A stretch of 64,000 nucleotides of DNA from Pseudomonas sp. 31-12 (GCF_003151075.1 NZ_CP029482.1:806001-870000); one strand, 5' to 3'; positions 19,296-28,919 are shown, numbered from the stretch's first letter. Made by a program: numbers and translations. Notes: generated by a model not told the origin, from the sequence alone.

Positions 19296-22200
19296 GTGTC
19301 GATTCATGTCGCATTGCACCACGTCACGCATTACCGCTACGACCGCGCCGTCGAGCTCGGTCCGCAGATCGTTCGCCTGCGCCCGGCTGCCCACAGTCGC
19401 ACGCGGATACTCTCCTATGCGCTGAAAGTCTCTCCCGAGCAGCATTTCATCAACTGGCAGCAGGACCCTCAGGGCAATTACCTGGCGCGGTTGGTGTTCC
19501 CGGAGAAAACCAATGAGCTGCGGATCGAGGTCGATCTGCTCGCGGAGATGGCGGTCTTCAACCCGTTCGACTTTTTCCTCGAGCCCTACGCCGAAAAGAT
19601 CCCGTTCACCTACGCCCCGGACGAGCGCAAGGAACTGGCGCCGTACCTGGAAACCTTGCCCCTGACGCCGAAGTTCAAGGCCTATCTGGATGGCATCGAC
19701 CGCACACCGCTGCCGAGTGTGGATTTCCTCGTGGCGCTCAATCAGCGCCTGAGCGAAGACATCGGCTACCTGATCCGTATGGAGCCCGGCGTACAAACCC
19801 CCGAGCACACCCTCGAACACGCCTCCGGTTCCTGCCGCGACTCGGCATGGTTGCTGGTGCAACTGCTGCGTAACCTCGGACTGGCGGCGCGTTTCGTCTC
19901 CGGCTACCTGATTCAACTCACCGCCGACGTCAAAAGCCTCGACGGCCCCTCGGGCACGGAAGTGGATTTCACCGACCTGCACGCCTGGTGCGAGGTCTAT
20001 TTGCCCGGTGCCGGCTGGATTGGCCTGGACGCGACGTCAGGGCTGTTTGCCGGTGAAGGACATATTCCGTTGGCGTGCAGTCCCGATCCGGGCTCAGCGG
20101 CACCGATCAGTGGCCTGGTGGAACCGTGCGAGTGCGAGTTCAGCCACGAAATGTCCGTGGAGCGGATTTGGGAAGCGCCGCGGGTCACCAAGCCTTACAC
20201 CGAAGACCAGTGGCTGGCGATCCAGGCGCTGGGCCGGCAGATCGATGCCGACCTGCTGGAAGGCGACGTGCGCCTGACCATGGGCGGCGAGCCGACCTTC
20301 GTGTCCATTGATGACCCGGACGGCGCCGAATGGAACACCGCCGCGCTCGGGCCGGACAAACGTCGCCTGTCCGCCGAACTGTTTCAGCGCATGCGCAAAC
20401 ACTACGCGCCCAAAGGCCTGGTGCATTTCGGTCAGGGCAAGTGGTACCCCGGCGAGCAACTGCCGCGCTGGTCGCTGAACTGCTACTGGCGCCGCGATGG
20501 CGTGCCGATCTGGCACAACAGCGCGCTGATTGCCGATGAACAGGAAGACTACGGCGCCGATGGCGAACTGGCCGGGCGTTTTCTCTCGAGTGTTGCCGAA
20601 CGCCTGAAAATTCCGACACGCTTTGTGTTCCCGGCCTACGAAGACAATTTCTATTACCTCTGGCGCGAAGGTACGTTGCCGCTGAACGTCAGCGCCGAAG
20701 ACTCGCGGCTTGAAGAACCGCTGGAACGGGCGCGCCTGCGTAAAGTCTTCAGTCAGGGGCTGGACAAGGTGATCGGCCAGGTCCTGCCGCTGGCGCGCAC
20801 CGCCAAGGAGGATCAATGGCAAAGCGGCCGCTGGTACCTGCGTGATGAACATTGTCGATTGGTGCCGGGGGACTCACCGCTGGGTTATCGCTTGCCGCTG
20901 GCTTCGCAGCCTTGGGTTAAAGCGGCCGAGTATCCGTTTATCTACCCGAACGACCCGAACCAGGAATTCCCCGCGCTTCCGGACACTCAGCAGTTGAACA
21001 GCCCGGGTGCAGCGGCCGAAGCGGTCGAGCGGAACCTGGAGGTCGATGAGTCCGCCGATTGGCTGACCCGCACCGCGTTCTGCGCCGAGGCTCGGGAAGG
21101 CCGGTTGTACCTGTTCATGCCGCCGCTGGAACGGGTCGAGGATTATCTGGAACTGGTCACCGCAATCGAGGCCACGGCCCAGGAACTGCATTGCCCGGTG
21201 TTGCTGGAAGGTTACGAGCCGCCGAGCGATCCGCGCCTGAGCAACTTCCGCATCACCCCGGATCCGGGCGTGATCGAGGTCAACGTGCAGCCGTCCGCCA
21301 CCTGGGATGAGCTGGTGGAGCGCACCGAGTTTCTCTACGAAGAAGCACGCCAGACCCGACTGACCACCGAGAAATTCATGATCGACGGCCGGCACACCGG
21401 CACCGGCGGCGGCAACCATTTCGTCCTGGGTGGCGCGACACCGGCTGACTCACCATTCCTGCGCCGTCCCGACCTGCTGCGCAGCCTGATCAGTTACTGG
21501 CATAACCACCCGTCCTTGTCCTACCTGTTTTCCGGATTGTTCATCGGCCCGACGTCCCAGGCGCCGCGCGTCGATGAAGCGCGCAACGATGCGTTGTACG
21601 AACTGGAAATCGCTTTTGCGCAGATGCCCGAGCCGGGCGAGGAGTGCGCGCCATGGCTGGTCGATCGATTGCTGCGCAACTTGCTGATCGACGTGACCGG
21701 CAACACGCACCGCTCTGAGTTCTGCATCGACAAGCTCTATTCGCCGGATGGCGCCACAGGCCGCCTTGGATTGCTCGAGTTGCGTGCCTTTGAAATGCCA
21801 CCGCATGCGCGGATGAGCCTGGCGCAACAGCTGTTGCTGCGGGCACTGGTCGCACGGTTCTGGCGCGAGCCTTATGCGCCGCCGAAACTGGCGCGCTGGG
21901 GCACTGAGCTGCATGACCGATTCCTGTTGCCACACTTTATCGAGCAGGATTTCGCGGATGTGATCGTCGATCTCAATGCCGCCGGTTATCCCGTGCGGGC
22001 GGAGTGGTTTGCCGCGCACCTGGAATTTCGCTTTCCCAAGGTCGGCGATTACGCCGTCAGCGGCATCGAGCTGGAAGTGCGGCAGGCGCTGGAGCCTTGG
22101 CATGTTTTGGGTGAAGAGGGCGCTGTCGGCGGCACGGTGCGCTACGTGGATTCATCGCTGGAACGCTTGCAGGTCAAACTCACCGGCCTCGCGCCGCAGC

Positions 22201-22571
22201 GTTATTTGCTGACGTGCAACGGCGTTCCGGTGCCCTTGCAGCCGACTGGGCGAGTCGGCGAGTTCGTCGCTGGCGTGCGTTTCCGTGCCTGGCAACCGGC
22301 GAACTGCCTGCAACCGACCATTCCGGTCCACGCGCCGTTGGTGTTCGACCTGCTCGACACCTGGATGCAGCGCTCGCTGGGAGGCTGTCAGTACCACGTC
22401 GCCCATCCCGGCGGGCGCAACTACGACAGCCTGCCGGTGAACGCCAATGAGGCCGAAAGCCGTCGAATGGCGCGTTTCTTCCGCATCGGACACAGCCCGG
22501 GGAAACTTCCTGTACCGATCCTGGAAATTAACGACGAGCTACCGATGACGCTCGATTTACGACGTTTCTAA
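19296..22571 (+). CDS. Transglutaminase-like / DUF2126 fusion protein
   Basis: A 1091-residue protein. The N-terminal part (about 1-290) is a bacterial transglutaminase-like domain of the COG1305 type with the papain-like triad visible: C180 in SGSCRDSAWL, H229 in DLHAWCEV and D245 in IGLDATSG. The remaining 800 residues are DUF2126 (COG4196), starting near LTMGGEPTFVSIDDPDGAEW, rich in conserved charged and aromatic residues; its activity is unknown. GTG 19296 is chosen because a perfect AGGAGG lies at 19284-19289; the frame is open further upstream through the REP. The next two genes encode an ATP-grasp/alpha-E fusion and a second transglutaminase, a conserved trio thought to make or process a peptide-like bond. 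Substrate unknown. Confidence 0.87.
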   Translation: MSIHVALHHVTHYRYDRAVELGPQIVRLRPAAHSRTRILSYALKVSPEQHFINWQQDPQGNYLARLVFPEKTNELRIEVDLLAEMAVFNPFDFFLEPYAEKIPFTYAPDERKELAPYLETLPLTPKFKAYLDGIDRTPLPSVDFLVALNQRLSEDIGYLIRMEPGVQTPEHTLEHASGSCRDSAWLLVQLLRNLGLAARFVSGYLIQLTADVKSLDGPSGTEVDFTDLHAWCEVYLPGAGWIGLDATSGLFAGEGHIPLACSPDPGSAAPISGLVEPCECEFSHEMSVERIWEAPRVTKPYTEDQWLAIQALGRQIDADLLEGDVRLTMGGEPTFVSIDDPDGAEWNTAALGPDKRRLSAELFQRMRKHYAPKGLVHFGQGKWYPGEQLPRWSLNCYWRRDGVPIWHNSALIADEQEDYGADGELAGRFLSSVAERLKIPTRFVFPAYEDNFYYLWREGTLPLNVSAEDSRLEEPLERARLRKVFSQGLDKVIGQVLPLARTAKEDQWQSGRWYLRDEHCRLVPGDSPLGYRLPLASQPWVKAAEYPFIYPNDPNQEFPALPDTQQLNSPGAAAEAVERNLEVDESADWLTRTAFCAEAREGRLYLFMPPLERVEDYLELVTAIEATAQELHCPVLLEGYEPPSDPRLSNFRITPDPGVIEVNVQPSATWDELVERTEFLYEEARQTRLTTEKFMIDGRHTGTGGGNHFVLGGATPADSPFLRRPDLLRSLISYWHNHPSLSYLFSGLFIGPTSQAPRVDEARNDALYELEIAFAQMPEPGEECAPWLVDRLLRNLLIDVTGNTHRSEFCIDKLYSPDGATGRLGLLELRAFEMPPHARMSLAQQLLLRALVARFWREPYAPPKLARWGTELHDRFLLPHFIEQDFADVIVDLNAAGYPVRAEWFAAHLEFRFPKVGDYAVSGIELEVRQALEPWHVLGEEGAVGGTVRYVDSSLERLQVKLTGLAPQRYLLTCNGVPVPLQPTGRVGEFVAGVRFRAWQPANCLQPTIPVHAPLVFDLLDTWMQRSLGGCQYHVAHPGGRNYDSLPVNANEAESRRMARFFRIGHSPGKLPVPILEINDELPMTLDLRRF

Positions 22572-22659
22572 ACCGTACGCGACGCTCGGATTTTTCGTCT
22601 ATCCGGGCGTCATGAGCCTGCGTTAGTCTGACCGTTCTTTGCTGTCTGCCGAGCTTTCC

Positions 22660-25146
22660 ATGCCTGACCTGCTTGACCGCTACCCGCTGACGGCGGGCAC
22701 TTATCACGAACTGCTCGACGACAGCGGCGCGGTGCGCCCGCACTGGCGCCGGTTGTTCGACCAATTGCAACGCAGCACGCCAGCGCAATTGGTGCAGCGT
22801 CAGGCACTGTTGACCCGGCAGATCCAGGAAAACGGCGTGACCTACAACGTCTACGCCGACCCCAAGGGCGCCGATCGGCCGTGGGAACTGGACTTGCTGC
22901 CGCATGTGATTGCTGCGGATGAGTGGCAACAGTTATCGGCCGGAATAGCTCAGCGGGCGCGGCTGTTGAACGCCGTGTTGGCTGATCTGTATGGCCCGCA
23001 ACGTTTGATTGCCGAAGGGCTGCTGCCGGCTGAACTGGTGTTTGGTCACAACAATTTCCTCTGGCCCTGTCAGGGCATTACGCCGCCGGACGGGGCCTTT
23101 CTGCATTTGTACGCCGTCGATCTGGCGCGTACGCCGGACGGCCGTTGGTGGGTGACGGCAGATCGGACTCAAGCACCCTCCGGTGCCGGTTATGCGCTGG
23201 AAAACCGCACCATCGTGTCCCGGGCCTTTCCCGAGTTGTACCGCGACCTGAAGGTGCAGCACTTGGCCGGATTCTTCCGCACGCTGCAGGAAACCCTTGC
23301 CCGTCAGGCACCAAGCGATGACGACGCGCCGCTGATCGTGCTGTTGACGCCGGGGCGTTTCAACGAAAGCTATTTCGAACATCTCTATCTGGCGCGCCAG
23401 CTCGGTTATCCACTGGTGGAAGGCGGCGACCTCACGGTGCGTGATGCCACGGTCTACCTGAAAACCCTCAGTGGCCTGCGCCGGGTCCACGCGATCATGC
23501 GGCGGCTCGACGATGACTTCTGCGATCCGCTGGAGCTGCGTACCGATTCCGCCCTTGGCGTGCCGGGCTTGCTCGAAGCCGTGCGGCAGGGGCGGGTGCT
23601 AGTCGCCAATGCTCTCGGCAGCGGTGTGCTGGAGTCGCCGGGGCTGCTGGGATTCTTGCCGAAGATCAATCAATTCCTGTTCGGCGAAGAGCTGATCCTG
23701 CCGTCCATTGCGACGTGGTGGTGCGGCGAAGCTCCGGTGCTGGCACAGGCGTTGGAGAAACTGCCGGAACTGCTGATCAAACCGGCTTTTCCATCACAGA
23801 GCTTCGCACCTGTGTTTGGCCGTGATCTGAGTGAAAAACAGCGTCAGGCCTTGGCCGAGCGCATGCAGGCACGGCCTTACGCCTATGTCGCGCAAGAATT
23901 GGCGCAATTGTCCCAGGCGCCGATCTGGCAGGCCGAGGACGGTCAGCTGCAACCGCGCGCTATCGGAATGAGGATGTATGCGGTGGCCAGTCGCGACGGC
24001 TATCGAGTTCTGCCCGGCGGTTTGACTCGAGTTGCCGCTGAAGCAGACGCCGAAGTGGTGTCGATGCAGCGCGGCGGTGCGAGCAAGGACACCTGGGTGT
24101 TGGGGGATCGTCCGCCCAGCGGCGAGCAATGGAAAACCCAACGCACAATCGGCGTGCATGACTTGGTTCGACGCGATCCGTACCTGCCGTCGCGGGTGGT
24201 GGAGAACCTGTTCTGGTTTGGCCGCTATTGCGAGCGTTGTGATGACAGCGCGCGACTGCTTCGGATCATGCTGGCGCGCTACGTTGATGGCGATGATCCG
24301 CAAGCCCTGGAAGCGGCGGTCGATCTGGGCGAGCGCCTCAATCTGTTGCCGGATGAAGGCGAGTTGCCCGAGCGGTTGTTGGCGGCGCTACTTGGCGATG
24401 ATTGGCCCTTCAGCCTGCGTTCCAACCTGCAGCGCTTGCAGTGGGCCGCCTCGCAAGTACGCGGCAAGCTCTCGCGGGAAAACTGGCAGGCGCTGGTGGA
24501 ATTGCAGCGCGAAGCCATGGAGCTGGAAACCGAAGAGCCGGATTTCGGCGAGTTGCTGGATTTCCTCAACCGTCTGGTGATGTCACTGGCGGCGCTGTCC
24601 GGTTTCGCTCTGGACGACATGACCCGGGATGAAGGCTGGCGTTTCCTGATGATTGGCCGGCGGATCGAGCGCCTGCAATTTCTCAGTGCCAGCCTGGCGG
24701 CGTTTCTGCGCGGTGCCGGTGCTTTTGATCAGGCCGGGCTGGAATGGCTGCTGGAACTGGGTAACAGCAGCATCACTTACCGCTCGCGGTATCTGGCGGT
24801 AGCGCAGTTGATTCCGGTGCTGGACCTTTTGCTGCTCGACGAGCAAAACCCGCATGCGGTGCTGTTCCAGTTGAAACTGGTGACCCGCACGTTGAAACGC
24901 TTGAACGATGATTTTGGTGCACCTCGGGAAGCGGGTCTGCCGCAATTGGTGGAGCGCCTGGCGCGTTTCGATCTGGGCTGCCTGGAGAATTCGCTGTTCG
25001 GCGAAGCCAGCGTACGCGCGGCCATCGAGGGGCTGGCCGATTTGCTGCAAGAGATCGCCGATGCCAGCGGGCAAGTGTCGGATCGTCTGGCCCTGCGCCA
25101 TTTCGCCCATGTCGATGATGTCAGCCAGCGCACGGTGTCCGTCTGA
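22660..25146 (+). CDS. Circularly permuted ATP-grasp / alpha-E domain fusion protein
   Basis: An 828-residue fusion of two proteins that are often separate. Residues about 1-480 are the circularly permuted ATP-grasp domain (COG2308, DUF404/407), with PLIVLLTPGRFNESYFEH, GFLPKINQFLFGEELILPS and LLIKPAFPSQSF. Residues about 505-828 are the all-helical alpha-E domain (COG2307, DUF403), beginning PSRVVENLFWFGRYCERCDD. ATP-grasp enzymes join a carboxylate to an amine or thiol through an acyl-phosphate, so a peptide ligase role is plausible. ATG 22660 fits the family start (MPDLLDRYPLTAGTYHELLD). The stop overlaps the next start (TGATG). Substrates are not known. Confidence 0.87.
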   Translation: MPDLLDRYPLTAGTYHELLDDSGAVRPHWRRLFDQLQRSTPAQLVQRQALLTRQIQENGVTYNVYADPKGADRPWELDLLPHVIAADEWQQLSAGIAQRARLLNAVLADLYGPQRLIAEGLLPAELVFGHNNFLWPCQGITPPDGAFLHLYAVDLARTPDGRWWVTADRTQAPSGAGYALENRTIVSRAFPELYRDLKVQHLAGFFRTLQETLARQAPSDDDAPLIVLLTPGRFNESYFEHLYLARQLGYPLVEGGDLTVRDATVYLKTLSGLRRVHAIMRRLDDDFCDPLELRTDSALGVPGLLEAVRQGRVLVANALGSGVLESPGLLGFLPKINQFLFGEELILPSIATWWCGEAPVLAQALEKLPELLIKPAFPSQSFAPVFGRDLSEKQRQALAERMQARPYAYVAQELAQLSQAPIWQAEDGQLQPRAIGMRMYAVASRDGYRVLPGGLTRVAAEADAEVVSMQRGGASKDTWVLGDRPPSGEQWKTQRTIGVHDLVRRDPYLPSRVVENLFWFGRYCERCDDSARLLRIMLARYVDGDDPQALEAAVDLGERLNLLPDEGELPERLLAALLGDDWPFSLRSNLQRLQWAASQVRGKLSRENWQALVELQREAMELETEEPDFGELLDFLNRLVMSLAALSGFALDDMTRDEGWRFLMIGRRIERLQFLSASLAAFLRGAGAFDQAGLEWLLELGNSSITYRSRYLAVAQLIPVLDLLLLDEQNPHAVLFQLKLVTRTLKRLNDDFGAPREAGLPQLVERLARFDLGCLENSLFGEASVRAAIEGLADLLQEIADASGQVSDRLALRHFAHVDDVSQRTVSV

Positions 25147-26036
25147 TGAGCGCCCATTACCAGATTCTCCACGACACCCATTATCACTACGACAGTCCGG
25201 TGTCCCTGGCCCAGCAACTCGCGCACCTGTGGCCGCGGGCCTGTGCCTGGCAGCGCTGTACCGAGCAGCACTTGCAGATCAGCCCCGACCCGACCTCGCG
25301 CCGGGATGAGCTGGATGTGTTTGGCAATCCGCTCACCCGGTTGGCGTTTGAGCGGCCGCACGACGAATTGCTGGTCAACGCCCGGCTCACCGTCGAAGTG
25401 CTGGCCCGGCCAGCGCTGGATTTCAATCAATCCACCGCATGGGAAGAAACTCGCAACGCGCTGACCTATAGCAGTCAGCCACTTTCACCCGAGTTGCTGG
25501 AAGCCTGCCGTTACCGCTTCGAATCGCCCTACGTGCATTTGAAACGCAACTTTGTCGATTTTTCGGAAAGTTGTTTCCCCGCAGGGCGGCCTTTGTTGCT
25601 GGGCGTCCAGGCGTTGATGGAGAAGATTTTCAGCGAATTCACCTTCGACGCCGAAGCAACCCAAGTGGCGACGCCGCTGGTGGAGGTGCTGGAGCGGCGG
25701 CGCGGAGTTTGTCAGGATTTCGCTCACCTGATGCTCGCTTGCGTGCGTTCACGTGGACTGGCAGCGCGTTACGTCAGTGGCTACCTGCTGACCCAACCGC
25801 CGCCCGGCCAACCGCGACTGATCGGCGCCGATGCGTCTCATGCCTGGGTTTCAGTGTTTTGCCCGGCGCTGGGCTGGGTGGATTTTGATCCGACCAACAA
25901 TGTGCAACCCGCGCTCGAACACATCACTTTGGCCTGGGGGAGGGATTTCTCCGATGTTTCGCCGTTGCGTGGGGTGATTCTGGGGGGCGGCAGTCATGAT
26001 CCCGAGGTGCGCGTCACCGTGATGCCATTGGATTGA
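25146..26036 (+). CDS. Transglutaminase family protein
   Basis: A 296-residue COG1305-type protein with an N-terminal beta domain (HYQILHDTHYHYDSPVSLAQ) and a transglutaminase core. The catalytic Cys is in RRRGVCQDFAHLML, the His in DASHAWVSVF and the Asp in WVDFDPTNN. Bacterial members act as proteases, amidases or peptide cross-linkers rather than classical transglutaminases. It overlaps the ATP-grasp gene by one base, so the two are translationally coupled. In several bacteria the next gene in such operons is the proteasome-like peptidase Anbu, but here a REP pair and an opposite-strand gene follow. Confidence 0.88.
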   Translation: MSAHYQILHDTHYHYDSPVSLAQQLAHLWPRACAWQRCTEQHLQISPDPTSRRDELDVFGNPLTRLAFERPHDELLVNARLTVEVLARPALDFNQSTAWEETRNALTYSSQPLSPELLEACRYRFESPYVHLKRNFVDFSESCFPAGRPLLLGVQALMEKIFSEFTFDAEATQVATPLVEVLERRRGVCQDFAHLMLACVRSRGLAARYVSGYLLTQPPPGQPRLIGADASHAWVSVFCPALGWVDFDPTNNVQPALEHITLAWGRDFSDVSPLRGVILGGGSHDPEVRVTVMPLD

Positions 26037-26046
26037 CGAAAATCCC

Positions 26047-26140
26047 CTGTGGGAGCGAGCCTGCTCGCGATTACGGTGTGTCAGTCGATATTAATGTTGA
26101 AGACACACCGCAATCGCGAGCAGGCTCGCTCCCACAGGGG
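26047..26140. repeat. REP pair
   Basis: TGTGGGAGCGAGCCTGCTCG and its inverse, with the inner arms GGTGTGTC / GACACACC. It closes the transglutaminase operon. Confidence 0.92.
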
Positions 26141-26260
26141 GCTGTGCAAAGTCAGTTCGGGATGGGGTATTTCAGAGGGGACTGTGAGGGCCAGCAACAT
26201 CGCTGCTGACCCTGGACACAGATCCGGTGGGCCTGATCAGATCATCGGGCCCTGAGGGTC

Positions 26261-26449
26261 TCAGGCGTCGGGCGCCTGATCTTTCGGTGCTTCAGTTTCG
26301 TCTGTAGCCACTTCGCCTTCGGCATCCGGGTTCAGTGCTGCTGCTTCTTCTTCAGCTGTAGCTTTCTTGCGCTGAAGCTTTTCCTCTTTCTTCTGCTCCT
26401 TGGCCAAGTCTCTCTGACGTTTGGCGAAGGAATAATTAGGTTTAGCCAT
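26261..26449 (-). CDS. Small conserved charged protein
   Basis: A 62-residue protein starting MAKPNYSFAKRQRDLAKEQK. The first 35 residues are very basic and probably one helix (KKEEKLQRKKATAEEEA); the C-terminal part is acidic. I recognise this N-terminus as a short protein common in Pseudomonas and relatives, with no known function. The start at 26449 has AGAGGA upstream (minus strand). A longer in-frame reading would overlap the LOG gene and is not needed. It lies 68 bases downstream of LOG on the same strand. Confidence 0.75.
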   Translation of the reverse strand: MAKPNYSFAKRQRDLAKEQKKEEKLQRKKATAEEEAAALNPDAEGEVATDETEAPKDQAPDA

Positions 26450-26517
26450 GGGCGATCCTCTGGGGTCGAAGGTGAGGTTGAGCGGCGCATATTCTGCCCT
26501 GTATCGGTACCGAGCCG

Positions 26518-27105
26518 TTAGCTGGGTTTTTGCTCTGTCCATTTGGGCACCACTGTCGGCTGCCAGGCGTCCAGAGCATCGAGCAGGGTTTGCGGCGATT
26601 CGCTCACTTGCAGCATGTCACGGTGCGCTTCGCGAACGAAGCCTTCGCCGACGATATGATCAAGAAAACCGGTCAATTTGCTGTAGAAACCGTTCACTTC
26701 CAGCAATCCGAGCGGTTTGCCGTGATAACCGAGCTGGCCCCAGGTCCAGACTTCGAACAGTTCTTCCAGAGTGCCCAGGCCTCCGGGCAGCGCGATGAAG
26801 GCGTCGCTGAGCTCTGCCATCCGCGCCTTGCGCGCATGCATGCCGTCGACCACTTCCAGGCGAGTCAGGCCGCTGTGGCCGATTTCCTTGTCTTTCAGGC
26901 TTTGCGGGATGATCCCGATCACTTCACCGCCGGCCGCCAGTGCCGCATCGGCGACGATGCCCATCAGCCCGACGGCGCCACCGCCATAGACCAGGGTCAG
27001 CTTGCGCTCGGCCAGTGCTCGCCCGAGGGCGACAGCCGCTTCACGATAAGCCGGGTTGGTGCCGGTGCTGGCACCGCAAAATACACAAACGGACGTTAAA
27101 GACAT
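26518..27105 (-). CDS. LOG family protein (nucleoside 5'-monophosphate phosphoribohydrolase)
   Basis: A 195-residue TIGR00730-type Rossmann protein. It has the phosphate-binding loop [10 protein letters not shown] (40-49) and the family signature PGGLGTLEE (107-115) preceded by [14 protein letters not shown] proteins split purine or cytokinin nucleoside monophosphates into base and ribose 5-phosphate; in bacteria the natural substrate is often unclear, and older annotation as lysine decarboxylase is wrong. GGAGTAAGGC precedes the ATG. A possible 29-codon gene lies 59 bases upstream on the same strand. Confidence 0.92.
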   Translation of the reverse strand: MSLTSVCVFCGASTGTNPAYREAAVALGRALAERKLTLVYGGGAVGLMGIVADAALAAGGEVIGIIPQSLKDKEIGHSGLTRLEVVDGMHARKARMAELSDAFIALPGGLGTLEELFEVWTWGQLGYHGKPLGLLEVNGFYSKLTGFLDHIVGEGFVREAHRDMLQVSESPQTLLDALDAWQPTVVPKWTEQKPS

Positions 27106-27164
27106 GCCTTACTCCATGGTCAGGATGGCCACAGAGTAAAGGCAGGCGCGCGGCGCTCCAAGGT

Positions 27165-27254
27165 CTAAACTTCGCGTTCAGGTGCTTCGTAGCTGCCGCT
27201 GGCGCCACAGGCATAAGCGGCGAGCAAGCTGCACAAAAAGCTGTTGATGGACAT
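27165..27254 (-). CDS. Candidate 29-residue small protein
   Basis: This short frame reads MSINSFLCSLLAAYACGASG then SYEAPEREV and TAG. It has a good ribosome site (CTGGAGCGCCTGTC before ATG, GGAG 9 bases upstream), a hydrophobic core and an acidic end. It precedes the LOG gene by 59 bases on the same strand. The two cysteines and small residues are unusual for random sequence, but length makes the call tentative. It occupies part of the 343-base gap between LOG and azurin. Confidence 0.45.
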   Translation of the reverse strand: MSINSFLCSLLAAYACGASGSYEAPEREV

Positions 27255-27362
27255 GACAGGCGCTCCAGATGAGGGTTGACGCCCTGATGATAGGGCCGGG
27301 CCAGACGTCTGGCTGGTAGATTGTTTCGATAGGTGTCATAGCCCGAAAGTTGTATACAATTT

Positions 27363-27376
27363 TTGATTCAGGTCAT
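27363..27376 (+). promoter_or_regulatory. Putative ANR (Fnr-type) box upstream of azu
   Basis: TTGAT-TCAG-GTCAT matches the ANR consensus TTGAT-N4-RTCAA at all but the last base. It lies about 73 bases before the azurin start. ANR control of azu is known in P. aeruginosa, which supports the assignment. Confidence 0.65.
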
Positions 27377-27448
27377 AGGAACTTGCGTAGTTTTCAGGCA
27401 GTCTTCTGTCCATTCGCACTTTTGTTAACCCTGCCTTGGAGATTCACC

Positions 27449-27895
27449 ATGTTTGCCAAACTTGTTGCGGTATCCCTGCTGACACTGGCCAGCAGCCAAC
27501 TGATGGCTGCCGAATGCAAGGTCACTGTCGACTCCACCGATCAGATGTCCTTCAACACCAAGGCCATCGAAATCGACAAAAGCTGCAAGACGTTCACCGT
27601 CGAGCTGACTCACTCCGGCAGCTTGCCGAAAAACGTCATGGGCCATAACTGGGTGCTGAGTAAAGAAGCTGACATGCAGCCGATCGCCACCGATGGCCTG
27701 GCTGCCGGCATCGACAAGAACTACCTGAAAGAAGGTGATGCACGCGTCATCGCCCACACCAAAATCATCGGTGCCAAGGAAACCGACTCGGTGACCTTCG
27801 ACGTGTCGAAGCTCGATGCCAACGAGAAGTACGGTTTCTTCTGCTCGTTCCCGGGCCACATCTCGATGATGAAAGGTACGGTTACGCTGAAGTAA
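27449..27895 (+). CDS. azu: Azurin (periplasmic blue copper protein)
   Basis: A 148-residue precursor with a 20-residue signal peptide (ending SQLMA) and mature start [12 protein letters not shown]. Copper ligands are conserved: H66 in MGHNW, C132 and H137 in [12 protein letters not shown], and M141 (mature 46, 112, 117, 121). Azurin shuttles electrons between cytochromes and acceptors such as nitrite reductase or stress-response partners in the periplasm. GGAG at 27437-27440 supports the start. An ANR-like box precedes the gene and an intrinsic terminator follows. Confidence 0.97.
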   Translation: MFAKLVAVSLLTLASSQLMAAECKVTVDSTDQMSFNTKAIEIDKSCKTFTVELTHSGSLPKNVMGHNWVLSKEADMQPIATDGLAAGIDKNYLKEGDARVIAHTKIIGAKETDSVTFDVSKLDANEKYGFFCSFPGHISMMKGTVTLK

Positions 27896-27910
27896 TTAAA
27901 TCGCGCTCAT

Positions 27911-27941
27911 AAAAAAGCGTCCTGCGAGGGACGCTTTTTTT
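27911..27941 (+). terminator. Terminator of azu
   Basis: AAAAAAGCGTCC-TGCGA-GGGACGCTTTTTTT, a strong intrinsic terminator with A and T flanks. Confidence 0.92.
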
Positions 27942-27970
27942 GTGCCTGACATTTGACCGAGTCATCGTTC

Positions 27971-28061
27971 ATCGCGGGCAAGCCACGCTCCCACAGGTAT
28001 TGTGCCGGTTGCCGGTAATGGGTCCGACCACAATACCTGTGGGAGCGTGGCTTGCCCGCGA
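27971..28061. repeat. REP pair, GGGAGCGTGGC variant
   Basis: TCGCGGGCAAGCCACGCTCC and its inverse GGAGCGTGGCTTGCCCGCGA, enclosing ACAGGTATTGTG/CACAATACCTGT. Located between convergent azu and nadE. Confidence 0.9.
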
Positions 28062-28087
28062 AGGCGTCGGTACAGGCGCAGACGTCC

Positions 28088-28915
28088 TTATGGCGCGAAC
28101 GGCATCACGCGCTTGTGATGAGTCTTTTTGTACGTATCGCAAATGATCTTGAACGCTTCCTCACGCACCGACTGGCCGTGCAGGAATGCGTCGATCTCGG
28201 CATAGGTCACGCCGTGGGACGCTTCGTCCGGTTTACCCGGCGACAGGTCTTCAAGGTCGGCCGTAGGGATTTTTTCCACCAGCGATTCCGGCGCGCCGAA
28301 ACTGCGGGCGATGTCTCGAACCTGGTTTTTCACCAAGCCACTCAGTGGTGCCAGATCGCAGGCGCCATCACCGAACTTGGTGAAGAAACCCATCACCGCT
28401 TCCGCCGCGTGGTCGGTACCGATCACCAGACCCTGCGCCGCACCGGCGATGGTGTACTGGGCGACCATGCGCATCCGCGCCTTGGTGTTGCCGAGCACGA
28501 AATCCACCGAGACCGCGTGCTTGCCTTCGAAGGCGGCCACTTCGTTGGCCAGGGATTTCACTGCCGGGCCGATGTTCACGGTGTGGCGTTCGTCCGGGGC
28601 GATGAAATCCACTGAGGCTTGGGCGTCGTGTTCATCGAACTGGGTTTCGTATGGCAGGCGCACGGCGATGAACTTGTAGCTTTTGTCGCTGGTTTGCTCG
28701 CGCAGCTCACGCATGGCGCGTTGGGCCAGCAGGCCGGCGGTCAGGGAATCGACGCCGCCGCTGATGCCGAGCACCAGGGTCTTGAGCCCGGAATTGACCA
28801 GGCACTCCTGAATGAAGCTGACCCGTCGGGCGACCTCGGCCTCGAGGGCGGCATGGTCGGCGAACGGCGGTTGAACGTTGAGCTGCTCAGCAATCTCACG
28901 CTGTACGGCTTGCAT
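28088..28915 (-). CDS. nadE: NH3-dependent NAD synthetase
   Basis: A 275-residue enzyme that converts nicotinate adenine dinucleotide, ammonia and ATP to NAD+, the last step of NAD synthesis. The N-type ATP pyrophosphatase loop SGGVDS is at 52-57, and [20 protein letters not shown] forms the second conserved region. No glutaminase domain is present, so it uses ammonia. ATG 28915 is chosen over upstream in-frame options because AGGAG precedes it and those overlap pncB. It follows pncB by four bases, forming a salvage operon. Confidence 0.95.
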   Translation of the reverse strand: MQAVQREIAEQLNVQPPFADHAALEAEVARRVSFIQECLVNSGLKTLVLGISGGVDSLTAGLLAQRAMRELREQTSDKSYKFIAVRLPYETQFDEHDAQASVDFIAPDERHTVNIGPAVKSLANEVAAFEGKHAVSVDFVLGNTKARMRMVAQYTIAGAAQGLVIGTDHAAEAVMGFFTKFGDGACDLAPLSGLVKNQVRDIARSFGAPESLVEKIPTADLEDLSPGKPDEASHGVTYAEIDAFLHGQSVREEAFKIICDTYKKTHHKRVMPFAP

Positions 28916-28919
28916 GAAT

